NCBI GenBank assembly: GCA_946887295.1
Contig: CAMPKP010000182.1
Location: forward strand, 1 to 5,561
DNA length: 5,561 bases
Reading direction: 5' to 3'
Source of the DNA: an uncultured Gemmatimonadota bacterium
GTDB taxonomy: Bacteria; Gemmatimonadota; Gemmatimonadetes; Gemmatimonadales; GWC2-71-9
Shown here piece after piece: positions 1 to 5,470 of the stretch (the stretch's first letter is position 1; every line of letters starts with the position of its first letter). The notes below the pieces were generated by a model. The model was given only the letters and a program-made list of their open reading frames with translations. It was not told the origin of the DNA and did not search any database. Made by a program: the position numbers and the translations under genes.

Positions 1-1
1 G

Positions 2-847
2 GGCCTCCTCCGCGACCGGCGGGCGGCGGTGGGGCTCGCGGTGCTCGCGACGGCCGTGGCGGTGGCGCTGTTCGCCCCGCTGGTCGCCGGCGACCCGCTG
101 ATGCAGCGCGACATCGTCGCGACCCGCTTCCTTCCCCCGCTCAGCTCGGACGTTCATGGCGCGTTCCATCCGCTCGGCACCGACCGCTTCGGCCGGGATG
201 TGTGGGCCCGTCTCGCCTACGGCGCCCGAGTCTCGCTCGGGGTGGGCACGCTGGCAGTGCTGGTGTCGGTGTCGGTGGGCGTCGCGGTCGGGGCAGCAGC
301 GGGGTTCTGGCGGGGCTGGCCCTCGGCGGCCCTGCTGGGCGTGACGGATTTCGCCCTCGCGCTGCCTCGCGTGGTCCTGCTGCTGCTCCTGGCGTCCCTG
401 TGGCAGCCGAGCGCGGGGCTGGTGATCCTGGTGCTCGGCCTCACGGGGTGGATGACGATCGCACGGCTGGTGCATGGCGAGGTGCGGGCGCTGGCGGTCC
501 GCCCGTTCGTCGAGGGGGCGGTGGGCCTGGGTGCCTCCGAGTTTCGCGTGCTTGTGCGGCACATCCTGCCCAACGCGCTCACGCCGGTGATCGTCGCGGC
601 AGCTCTCGGCCTGGGCAATGCGATCATGCTGGAGGCCGGGCTGTCGTTTCTCGGGCTTGGCGTGCAGCCGCCCACACCCTCGTGGGGCAACCTGATCGCC
701 TCGGGTCGCGACACGCTGGTGAACGCCCCCTGGGTGGCGGCGGCCCCCGGCGTGGCTCTCGTGGTGGTGGTGGTCGGCGCTACGCTGCTGGGCGATGCGG
801 TGCGGGACCGGCTGGATCCTTCGCTGGCGGCGCGGCGCTCGGCCTGA
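2..847 (+). CDS. DppC/OppC-type ABC transporter permease (5'-partial)
   Basis: Inner-membrane permease subunit of a peptide/nickel-class (DppC/OppC/NikC) ABC importer; it would pair with a DppB-type permease, ATPases and a substrate-binding protein. The frame is open to the window edge, and the residues before the first GTG (position 29) read LLRDRRAAVG, a typical cytoplasmic lead-in to TM1 of this family, so the true start is outside the window. Numbering from the codon at 29: TM1 about 2-20; the periplasmic HPLGTDRFGRDVW signature at 47-59; further hydrophobic segments near 70-93, 105-147, 183-200 and 236-256. The EAA loop that contacts the ATPase starts at E162-G-A with G168 and ends near ILPN (179-182), followed by LSFLGLGVQPP and PSWG, both family hallmarks. 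The C-terminus (RDRLDPSLAAR) is complete. Upstream partner genes are presumably just outside. Family assignment is secure; substrate (peptide, nickel or other) cannot be told from the permease. Confidence 0.95.
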   Translation, partial: GLLRDRRAAVGLAVLATAVAVALFAPLVAGDPLMQRDIVATRFLPPLSSDVHGAFHPLGTDRFGRDVWARLAYGARVSLGVGTLAVLVSVSVGVAVGAAAGFWRGWPSAALLGVTDFALALPRVVLLLLLASLWQPSAGLVILVLGLTGWMTIARLVHGEVRALAVRPFVEGAVGLGASEFRVLVRHILPNALTPVIVAAALGLGNAIMLEAGLSFLGLGVQPPTPSWGNLIASGRDTLVNAPWVAAAPGVALVVVVVGATLLGDAVRDRLDPSLAARRSA

Positions 848-850
848 GGC

Positions 851-1369
851 TCAGTGGCCGGTCCACCGCGAGGTGCCGGCCACCTCGTCGATCAGACGCT
901 CCAGCCGCGCCAGCTCCGGGGGTGCGCCGCTGCATCCGTAGTCGTGCCGGATCGTCTTGCTGCGGCCGCCGACGGTGACCGAGGTGATGACCGACGGCGA
1001 ATCGGTGGCGTACCGGCCGCAGCTCGGCGCGTCCATCACGTAGGCCTCCGCGAATCCGAAATAGCCTCCCGCCTCGAGCTGGTGCAGCAGGCTGTCCACC
1101 CGCTCCGCGGGAACCGCGGCGGTCACCTCGCCCTCCCGGGTCACATGATGCCTGCCCGTGAAACGCACCGCGCCGGAGCGAGAGATCGCCACCTGGTAGA
1201 CCGGACAGGTGCCGAAGCACGGGGTGCGCTCCAGGGTGACCGCCGGTGCCGCGGCGCCCGCGCTCGCGTCCGGTGCCGGTGCCGGTGCGGGATCGTCCAC
1301 CTTCGCCGGTGAGCGGGGAGAGCAGGCGGCGGCCGCGGCGATCAGGAGAAACGTCCCCGGGCGGATCAT
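851..1369 (-). CDS. DUF6438 domain lipoprotein
   Basis: Predicted 172-residue exported protein of unknown function. Residues 1-16 form a short signal peptide ending in AAAC, so C16 is the probable lipidated cysteine. A Pro/Ala/Asp-rich tether (about 26-43) follows, then a DUF6438 domain from 46 to the end. The domain is recognised by the CFGTCPVYQV motif (51-60), the following strand-turn-strand (ISRSGAVRFTG), the D123-S-P segment, the GGRSKTIRHD strand and a C-terminal helix ELARLERLIDEVAG. Cysteines 51, 55, 117 and 146 could form two disulfides, which fits export. The start at 1369 is chosen because it gives a clean signal peptide and overlaps the upstream protease stop as ATGA; GAGG lies about 11 bases upstream. 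A longer same-frame reading to 1879 would destroy the signal peptide and overlap the protease gene. The gene is very likely co-transcribed with the protease. No biochemical role is established for the family to my knowledge. Confidence 0.88.
   Translation of the reverse strand: MIRPGTFLLIAAAAACSPRSPAKVDDPAPAPAPDASAGAAAPAVTLERTPCFGTCPVYQVAISRSGAVRFTGRHHVTREGEVTAAVPAERVDSLLHQLEAGGYFGFAEAYVMDAPSCGRYATDSPSVITSVTVGGRSKTIRHDYGCSGAPPELARLERLIDEVAGTSRWTGH
854..883. terminator. Bulged GC hairpin at the permease/DUF6438 convergent junction
   Basis: Arms 854-861 (GTGGCCGG) and 876-883 (CCGGCCAC) are perfect complements. After a two-base bulge (862-863), CACC (864-867) pairs with GGTG (872-875), closing a GCGA loop, which is a GNRA tetraloop in plus-strand RNA. 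The stem has 12 pairs and begins 7 bases after the permease stop. It also covers the last codons of the minus-strand DUF6438 gene. No T-run follows on either strand, so this is either a U-less terminator of the kind suspected in GC-rich genomes or a 3'-end stabiliser of the permease mRNA. The structure is certain on paper; the function is inferred. Confidence 0.5.
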
Positions 1370-3525
1370 CGCGACCGCGCCCTCACCCGCAGCTCGTGAC
1401 TCCGCACCCGGCTGGAGACCGTGAGCGAGAGCTCGTCCCGAGCGGCCGCCACCTCGGCGCTGCCGCCGCGAGCGAGGGAGAGTACGTCCCCGGTCACCGC
1501 GTCGCGGACCATGATCATCGGCGACTTGGTGGCGTCCCAGCGAAGCATCACGCGTCCCGCCGCCCCGCGGGTCACCTCGACGGCGGGCGGCGAGGACGAC
1601 GCCTGGACCAGCGACGCCCGTGCGCCGGCGCCCTCGAGATGGAGCGAGGCCAGTCTCGCCGCGCGCTCGGGCGCGAGCGGAACCGTGAAGGCGAAGTGCC
1701 TGGCACCGCCGGGATCGTCCGCGATCTCCAGCGGAGTGAAGCTCAGGCCGAAGATCCGGGTGCCGTCCGCGGACCGGCCCTCGATGCGGTACGGGCCGGG
1801 ACGGCGAGGCAGGCTGGGGCGTGCGGTGATCTGGAACGCGGGCTCGAGGACGGCCCGGCCGTTCTCGATTCGGCCCCACACCAGAAGCGCGGGCTGGATG
1901 GCCTCGGCCATGCCGTGCACGACGGATGACTCAGTGCTCCGGTAGCTCATCACGCCCTTGTAGGTGTAGTCGCTGATCCACTCGTTGCCGCAGTAGCCCA
2001 TGAGATCGTGCGAGTCGGCCGGCTTCAGCTCGGCGTTGACCAGGTCGTACCCGAACGCGCCGATCTCGCCTCCAGCGTAAGGGTACCCGGCGTCCGGATT
2101 CCCGGCGTCCCCGCAGGGAGCGTGCTGCCTTCCCCAGTTGTGGCCCCACTCGTGCGCCGCCACCGAGCTGGCGCTCGGAAGCTTGTCCCAGCCGATCGCC
2201 GCCTCGGCACCGATGTACCCCATACCCGCGACGCCGCTGCTGTAGCTCGGATTCACCACTCCATAGTAGTAGCGGTCATTGCTCTCGGCATTGCGCAGCA
2301 CCAGGATCTCGCCGAGGATGGTGCTCCAGGCCTGGTTGCTGTTGTCGGCCTGAAGTGGCTTGTCCACCGTGGTGGTATAGGGAACCCGCACGTCCGCGTC
2401 GTAACTGGCCAGCGCATGCATCCGCATCGCGGCATCGAGGAACTCACCCCGGTTGGCCTGCGTGACGTTGCCCTGGCGGCTGTTGGCCTTGGTGATCACC
2501 GGTACGAACCGCACCCGGAACGGCGCCGTCGTCCGCACGTCGAGGGCGGCCGGTGTGCCGGAGGCCGGAAAGACGTTGTCGTCCTCGTTCCCTTCCGGGA
2601 ACGCATTGTCCGGATCCACTTCCACGAGGACGGAGAGATTCGGCTGGACCAGGGTCTTCCCGACCACGAGGTTCCACGAGCTGTTGATGGCGCCCTCGTT
2701 CACGCCGAGCGGAGTGGTGAGCGACGGCGAGGGGATGGTGACGGTCGAGGCGAGCGAGCCGTTGCTGTAGAGGCTCACGCGCACATCCGGGGCGGTCGCG
2801 TTGACCTGGTTGGCGGTCACGAAGATCCGGAGCAGCGCGTCGCGGCCGTCCACCAGCGGAACCCCGCCGGCGTAGGTCTGGACGCTCTGCACCAGGTACA
2901 ACCCGTCCACTCGCAGGTTGAAGCCGGCCACTCCGCCGGTCGAGTACGTGACCGTGGCGGACGCCGTGCCGGCTCCGACCGGGGCGGTCTGACTCGACGG
3001 GGCCGGCGAGTATTGCTCGGTCCCGTCGCTCACAGGCAAGGCGGTGACGGTGTACTGCCCGGCCGCCAGCCCGGTCAACGTCTCGCTGCCGGTGACCGGA
3101 TGGCTATAACCGCCGGGTCCGGAGACGGTGATGGCCGACTCGGTGCCCGCCGGCAGCCCCGCGACCGTGACCGCCAATGCCCCTTCGGCGATGGAGTAGA
3201 CCACTTCAGCGGTCGCGGGATCCCCGCCACTCACCGCGACCGCCTGCGTCGGCGGCGAGGGCGCGTAATGCGCCGGCCCGTGGTCTACTCCGGCGGCCGC
3301 CACGGTGTAGCCTCCGGGAGCGAGCCCGGGCAGGGTCTCCGATCCCTCCACCTGGCGCTGGAACCCGGCGGGCCCGGACACATTGACGTCGGCCACCACG
3401 CCGGCGGGCAGTCCGGATACCGCGAGGAGCAGGGTTCCGGTCGACGGAGCGGTCGATCCACCGCCGCACGCGGCGAGAGCGAGCAGAAGGGCGTAGGGAA
3501 GGCGCACTGCGGCCTGGCGGCACAT
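1366..3525 (-). CDS. Predicted metzincin zinc metalloprotease lipoprotein
   Basis: A 719-residue secreted, probably lipid-anchored zinc endopeptidase. Signal peptide 1-20 ends in the lipobox LAAC (C20), followed by a GGGSTAP linker. Two ~80-residue tandem repeats (about 31-111 and 116-195) each contain SGLPAG/AGLPAG, VSGP, GSETL and GGYTV/GQYTV motifs, suggesting small beta-sandwich domains. A CARDB-like region spans about 200-323 and includes VEVDPDNAFPEGNEDDNVFP. The catalytic domain is about 330-545: HEWGHNWGRQH at 458-468 matches HExxHxxGxxH (ligands H458, H462, H468; base E459; G465), and HDLMGYC (506-512) is the likely Met-turn with M509. C471 and C512 are the only other cysteines of the mature protein and could bridge the active-site loop to the Met-turn. 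A beta-rich C-terminal region (about 550-719) completes it. The start has AGGTG four bases upstream and gives the signal peptide directly. The exact MEROPS family and substrate are not known to me. Confidence 0.9.
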   Translation of the reverse strand: MCRQAAVRLPYALLLALAACGGGSTAPSTGTLLLAVSGLPAGVVADVNVSGPAGFQRQVEGSETLPGLAPGGYTVAAAGVDHGPAHYAPSPPTQAVAVSGGDPATAEVVYSIAEGALAVTVAGLPAGTESAITVSGPGGYSHPVTGSETLTGLAAGQYTVTALPVSDGTEQYSPAPSSQTAPVGAGTASATVTYSTGGVAGFNLRVDGLYLVQSVQTYAGGVPLVDGRDALLRIFVTANQVNATAPDVRVSLYSNGSLASTVTIPSPSLTTPLGVNEGAINSSWNLVVGKTLVQPNLSVLVEVDPDNAFPEGNEDDNVFPASGTPAALDVRTTAPFRVRFVPVITKANSRQGNVTQANRGEFLDAAMRMHALASYDADVRVPYTTTVDKPLQADNSNQAWSTILGEILVLRNAESNDRYYYGVVNPSYSSGVAGMGYIGAEAAIGWDKLPSASSVAAHEWGHNWGRQHAPCGDAGNPDAGYPYAGGEIGAFGYDLVNAELKPADSHDLMGYCGNEWISDYTYKGVMSYRSTESSVVHGMAEAIQPALLVWGRIENGRAVLEPAFQITARPSLPRRPGPYRIEGRSADGTRIFGLSFTPLEIADDPGGARHFAFTVPLAPERAARLASLHLEGAGARASLVQASSSPPAVEVTRGAAGRVMLRWDATKSPMIMVRDAVTGDVLSLARGGSAEVAAARDELSLTVSSRVRSHELRVRARSR

Positions 3526-3529
3526 GCAG

Positions 3530-3534
3530 CACCT
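3530..3534 (-). promoter_or_regulatory. Ribosome-binding site of the metalloprotease gene
   Basis: Minus-strand AGGTG lies four bases before the ATG at 3525. It supports this start, which also places a lipoprotein signal peptide exactly at the N-terminus. Confidence 0.6.
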
Positions 3535-3567
3535 GAATGGTTGGGCGTCGGTATCCGGGAGATCGGA

Positions 3568-3585
3568 CGAGAACTCTCGCGTTCT
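3568..3585. repeat. Overlapping inverted repeats upstream of the protease gene
   Basis: CGAGA-AC-TCTCG (3568-3579) and AGAAC-N6-GTTCT (3570-3585) are each perfect five-base inverted repeats and share sequence. They lie 43-60 bases upstream of the protease start codon, where an operator or a 5'-UTR hairpin would be expected. The two dyads are mutually exclusive as RNA structures. No regulator can be named, and dyads this short also arise by chance. Confidence 0.3.
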
Positions 3586-3730
3586 GCATTCCAGCGAAAT
3601 CGTGCACCCGCCCTGGCCTGCGTCCCTAAGACCTTCAGGGATAGACAGTTGAAATCAGGGCGCTGGATCCCGGATCGGGCCCCGGGGACGGCGCGCGAGT
3701 TTGGGGCAACTGGCGCGCCATGCGAGTGCC

Positions 3731-3759
3731 ATGACCAAGTCGGTTCCGTGCGCTACCTT
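3731..3759 (+). promoter_or_regulatory. Candidate sigma70-like promoter for the 124-residue gene
   Basis: ATGACC (3731-3736) and TACCTT (3754-3759) are separated by 17 bases. The first matches four of six TTGACA positions; the second keeps TA and the final T of TATAAT. It would give a leader of about 65 bases before the ATG at 3830. The match is weak and no better candidate was found between the two divergent genes. Confidence 0.3.
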
Positions 3760-3816
3760 ACAGGCAGGTACTGCAGGCGGTGGCACACCCCCTCGGCTTC
3801 GGCTTCCTGGCGCAAC

Positions 3817-3821
3817 GGAGG
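3817..3821 (+). promoter_or_regulatory. Strong Shine-Dalgarno site that fixes the start at 3830
   Basis: GGAGG ends eight bases before the ATG at 3830. This decides the start over the in-frame TTG at 3701, whose extra 43 residues look like translated leader rather than protein. Confidence 0.75.
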
Positions 3822-3829
3822 CTTTCCAT

Positions 3830-4204
3830 ATGGACGACGCGCGATCGCGGCCGCTCCCCGAGCATCCGGTCGAGGAGCTGGCTGCTCAGACCTATTGCCA
3901 GCGCGCGGCACTCGAGCTGGCCGCACTGGTCCGGCACCAGCAGAAGCCGAAGCACCGCACCCGGCGTGACTCCGCGCTGCTGCGTCGCTGCGTGGAACAG
4001 TTATTGGGTCGGGGGACGCCCGGAGCGCCCGCCGGGCCCTGGCAGGCGGGAACCAGGCCGCTCAAGCGGCCCGGTCGCGGGGGGCTTCAGTACATTCCGA
4101 TCGTCACTTTCGGGAGCACCACGGTCATGCTCTCTACGGATCGCGAAGCGACAGAGCTGGCGGCGTTCCTGAACTACTGCGGCATACAGGAGCTGGGAGG
4201 CTAG
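3830..4204 (+). CDS. Hypothetical protein, 124 residues
   Basis: I do not recognise this protein. No signal peptide or membrane segment is visible, so it is probably cytoplasmic. Residues 13-36 (VEELAAQTYCQRAALELAALVRHQ) look like an amphipathic helix, followed by a strongly basic stretch (KPKHRTRRD, 39-47), a second helix (ALLRRCVEQLLGR, 49-61), a Gly/Pro/Arg-rich linker (62-85) and a C-terminal alpha/beta segment: strands LQYIPIVTF and TTVMLST, then helix REATELAAFLNYCGIQEL. The basic middle could suit nucleic-acid binding, but there is no recognisable helix-turn-helix. It has three cysteines (23, 54, 117) without a metal-binding pattern. The start is supported by GGAGG eight bases upstream and G/C-rich third positions throughout. 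It diverges from the protease and converges on the dioxygenase, so its neighbours give no functional hint. That it is a real gene is likely; its function is unknown. Confidence 0.7.
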   Translation: MDDARSRPLPEHPVEELAAQTYCQRAALELAALVRHQQKPKHRTRRDSALLRRCVEQLLGRGTPGAPAGPWQAGTRPLKRPGRGGLQYIPIVTFGSTTVMLSTDREATELAAFLNYCGIQELGG

Positions 4205-4258
4205 AGTGCCTCGCGGCAGCTGTCGCCGCTCCGATCCTCAATCTCCTTACCATCCGCG

Positions 4259-4289
4259 CTCGGCGGAGGGCTACGCCCTCACCGCCGAG
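4259..4289. terminator. Bulged GC hairpin at the hypothetical/dioxygenase convergent junction
   Basis: CTCGGCGG (4259-4266) pairs perfectly with CCGCCGAG (4282-4289). AGGGC (4267-4271) then pairs with GCCCT (4275-4279) around a TAC loop, with a two-base bulge at 4280-4281: 13 pairs in total. It starts 54 bases after the plus-strand stop and contains the dioxygenase stop codon (complement 4271-4273) at its apex. Neither strand has a T-run after it. It is a probable bidirectional terminator or 3'-end stabiliser. Confidence 0.5.
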
Positions 4290-5233
4290 GTCAGCCGCGG
4301 CAGGCCCCGCTCGATCTCGGCGCGACGGGGCTCCAGCCAGGGGGGTAGGATGAGCCTCTCCCCCAGCGTTTCCGGCGATTCATCCACCGTGAATCCGGGC
4401 CCGTCGGTGGCCACCTCGAAGAGCGCCCCGCCCGGCTCCCGGAAGTACACGGACTGGAACCAGAACCGGTCGATCACCTCGGTCGGCCGGGCGCCGGCCA
4501 GGCCCACGTCGCCGCGGACCGACCGCTGGGTCTGGCCGTCGGGCACCCGCCAGGCGATGTGGTGTACGCTGCCCACCCCCCACTCGCCGCGCTGAGCATC
4601 CGGCAGTACCTGGATGTCCACCGCCCGCCCGGAGCCGCCGTCTCCGACGGTGAAGCGGTGCCATCCCTTCTCCTCTCCCGCCGCCGAGAAGCCCAGCCCT
4701 TCCAGGAGGAATCGCGCGGTCGGTGCCAGGCTGCGCTGAGCCATGCGGACGGCGTGGAGCCCCCGGATCTGGCGCGATGGATCCACCGGGCTGTCGGCCC
4801 AGGCGGTGAACTCTCGTGGATCCGCTGTCTCCACCAGCGCGAGGCCCAGTCCGTCGGGATCGGTGAACGGAAGCACCGGCTCGCCGAACCACCTGGTCGG
4901 CTCCTCGGTCCTGAGCCCCGCCGACCTGAGGCGCTCCGACCACCAGCCGAGCGTTCCCGGCGGCACTGCGAGCGCCACTTCGTTGGTGAGTCCGACCCCC
5001 CGTTTCCCGGGCGGCAGGTCGGGCCAGGGGAAGAAGGTGAGATCGCTGCCCGGGTGTCCCTCCGCGTCGGCGTAGAAGAGGTGGTACGTGTCGGGCGCGT
5101 CCTGATTGACCGATCGCTTCACCAGCCGCATGCCGAGCACGCCGGTGTAGAAGTCGAGATTGCGCTGGGGGTCTCCGGCGATAGCGGTGACGTGATGGAG
5201 ACCGGTGATGCCGGGGGCGGCTCTGGTGGCCAT
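4271..5233 (-). CDS. MhqO/PcpA-type ring-cleaving dioxygenase (vicinal oxygen chelate fold)
   Basis: A 320-residue cytoplasmic enzyme of the glyoxalase/extradiol dioxygenase superfamily, close in layout to PcpA (a 2,6-dichlorohydroquinone dioxygenase) and Bacillus MhqO/MhqA proteins linked to hydroquinone resistance. The N-terminal module starts GLHHVTAIAGD (11-21) and continues FYTGVLGMRLVKRSVNQD and YHLFYADAEGHPGSDLTFFPW, both strongly typical. The second module begins near RGLHAVRM (157-164). By alignment with PcpA from memory (H11, H227, E276), the Fe(II) ligands should be H14, H225 (in GSVHHIAW) and E273 (in GGALFEVATDGPGF), with Y263 near the site. All are present, so the enzyme should be active. 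Length is normal for the family. The ATG at 5233 gives the usual short N-terminus, although its Shine-Dalgarno is weak. The likely role is cleavage or detoxification of hydroquinone- or catechol-like aromatics; the real substrate is unknown. Confidence 0.93.
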   Translation of the reverse strand: MATRAAPGITGLHHVTAIAGDPQRNLDFYTGVLGMRLVKRSVNQDAPDTYHLFYADAEGHPGSDLTFFPWPDLPPGKRGVGLTNEVALAVPPGTLGWWSERLRSAGLRTEEPTRWFGEPVLPFTDPDGLGLALVETADPREFTAWADSPVDPSRQIRGLHAVRMAQRSLAPTARFLLEGLGFSAAGEEKGWHRFTVGDGGSGRAVDIQVLPDAQRGEWGVGSVHHIAWRVPDGQTQRSVRGDVGLAGARPTEVIDRFWFQSVYFREPGGALFEVATDGPGFTVDESPETLGERLILPPWLEPRRAEIERGLPRLTSAVRA

Positions 5234-5291
5234 ACCGGGGCTCTGCCTGCTGGGGTGATGAGTGGGGACCGTTCCTTCTGCCTCCAGAGGA

Positions 5292-5319
5292 GAGATAGCG
5301 GGTATGCCGCAGCGGTCAA
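5292..5319 (-). promoter_or_regulatory. Candidate sigma70-like promoter of the dioxygenase gene
   Basis: On the minus strand TTGACC (5319-5314) is followed after 16 bases by TATCTC (5297-5292). The -35 box matches five of six consensus positions and the -10 box keeps TAT. Transcription would begin near 5285, leaving a leader of about 50 bases. A small dyad, CCTC-CA-GAGG (5281-5290), sits at the predicted start site and could be an operator, though it is short. Confidence 0.4.
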
Positions 5320-5349
5320 CTCATCGGCAGGGCGCGATCGCATGAAATC

Positions 5350-5470
5350 CGGGCCGAGGAGGTCCTTCTTGCCACCCGCTCCGCTCAGCTCGCGATAGCC
5401 GCGCACCGTCTCGGGGCTGCGCCTCCCGATCTCGGCGATCGCGCGACCGACATGGCTCGGGCTGACTGGC
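5350..5470 (-). pseudogene. Possible N-terminal remnant of a CMD/AhpD-family gene
   Basis: The minus-strand frame reads HVGRAIAEIGRRSPETVR then GYRELSGAGGKKDLLGP. This resembles the N-terminal part of carboxymuconolactone decarboxylase/AhpD-like proteins, where an E(I/L)GRxxPE helix and an A-rich helix precede a conserved KTxELIALA segment. Third codon positions are mostly G or C, as in real genes of this window. The resemblance stops just where KTxEL should follow, and the frame then runs into the candidate dioxygenase promoter. No good ribosome-binding site precedes the ATG at 5520. It is most likely a truncated relic; alternatives are a small independent ORF or a chance reading. Confidence 0.3.

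Larger units (their letters stand above)
3526..3829. other. Divergent intergenic region, about 300 bp
   Basis: This non-coding stretch separates the minus-strand protease from the plus-strand 124-residue gene and should hold both promoters. It contains the protease ribosome-binding site (3530-3534), overlapping inverted repeats at 3568-3585, a near-palindrome at 3624-3640 (CCCTAAGACCTTCAGGG, arms CCCT/AGGG) and a candidate plus-strand promoter at 3731-3759. No convincing -35/-10 pair for the protease was found. Frames reading through it lack family resemblance, and I see no small RNA or additional small gene that I can support. Confidence 0.6.

Noticed and set aside
29..31. GTG as the start of the permease gene
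   Set aside because: The frame continues to the window edge with LLRDRRAAVG, which matches the usual cytoplasmic N-terminal region of DppC proteins.
763..776. GTG/GGT triplet run in the permease gene
   Set aside because: It encodes a run of valines in the last membrane segment. It is explained by hydrophobic coding with G-rich codons.
1268..1292. GCCGGT short tandem repeat inside the DUF6438 gene
   Set aside because: It encodes the Pro-Ala linker after the lipobox and is only about three units long, so it is ordinary low-complexity tether sequence rather than a phase-variable tract.
851..1879. Extended 342-residue version of the DUF6438 protein
   Set aside because: The extra N-terminal part overlaps the protease C-terminal coding region in another frame, is Arg/Gly/Pro-rich, and would bury the lipoprotein signal peptide that begins at 1369.
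3571..3584. LexA-like box (GAAC...GTTC) upstream of the protease
   Set aside because: The classical Gram-positive-type LexA site is GAAC-N4-GTTC; here the spacer is six bases, and a surface protease is not a typical SOS gene.
3701..3829. TTG-initiated N-terminal extension of the 124-residue protein
   Set aside because: There is no good ribosome-binding site, the composition is unlike the rest of the protein, and GGAGG at 3817-3821 clearly serves the ATG at 3830.
2008..3969. Long 653-codon plus-strand open frame opposite the protease gene
   Set aside because: It is antisense to a well-supported metalloprotease and its translation is low-complexity Arg/Gly/His-rich with no family resemblance. 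Long antisense frames are common at this GC content.
4559..5398. 279-codon plus-strand frame opposite the dioxygenase
   Set aside because: It lies antisense to a dioxygenase with all expected metal ligands, and its translation has no recognisable motif.
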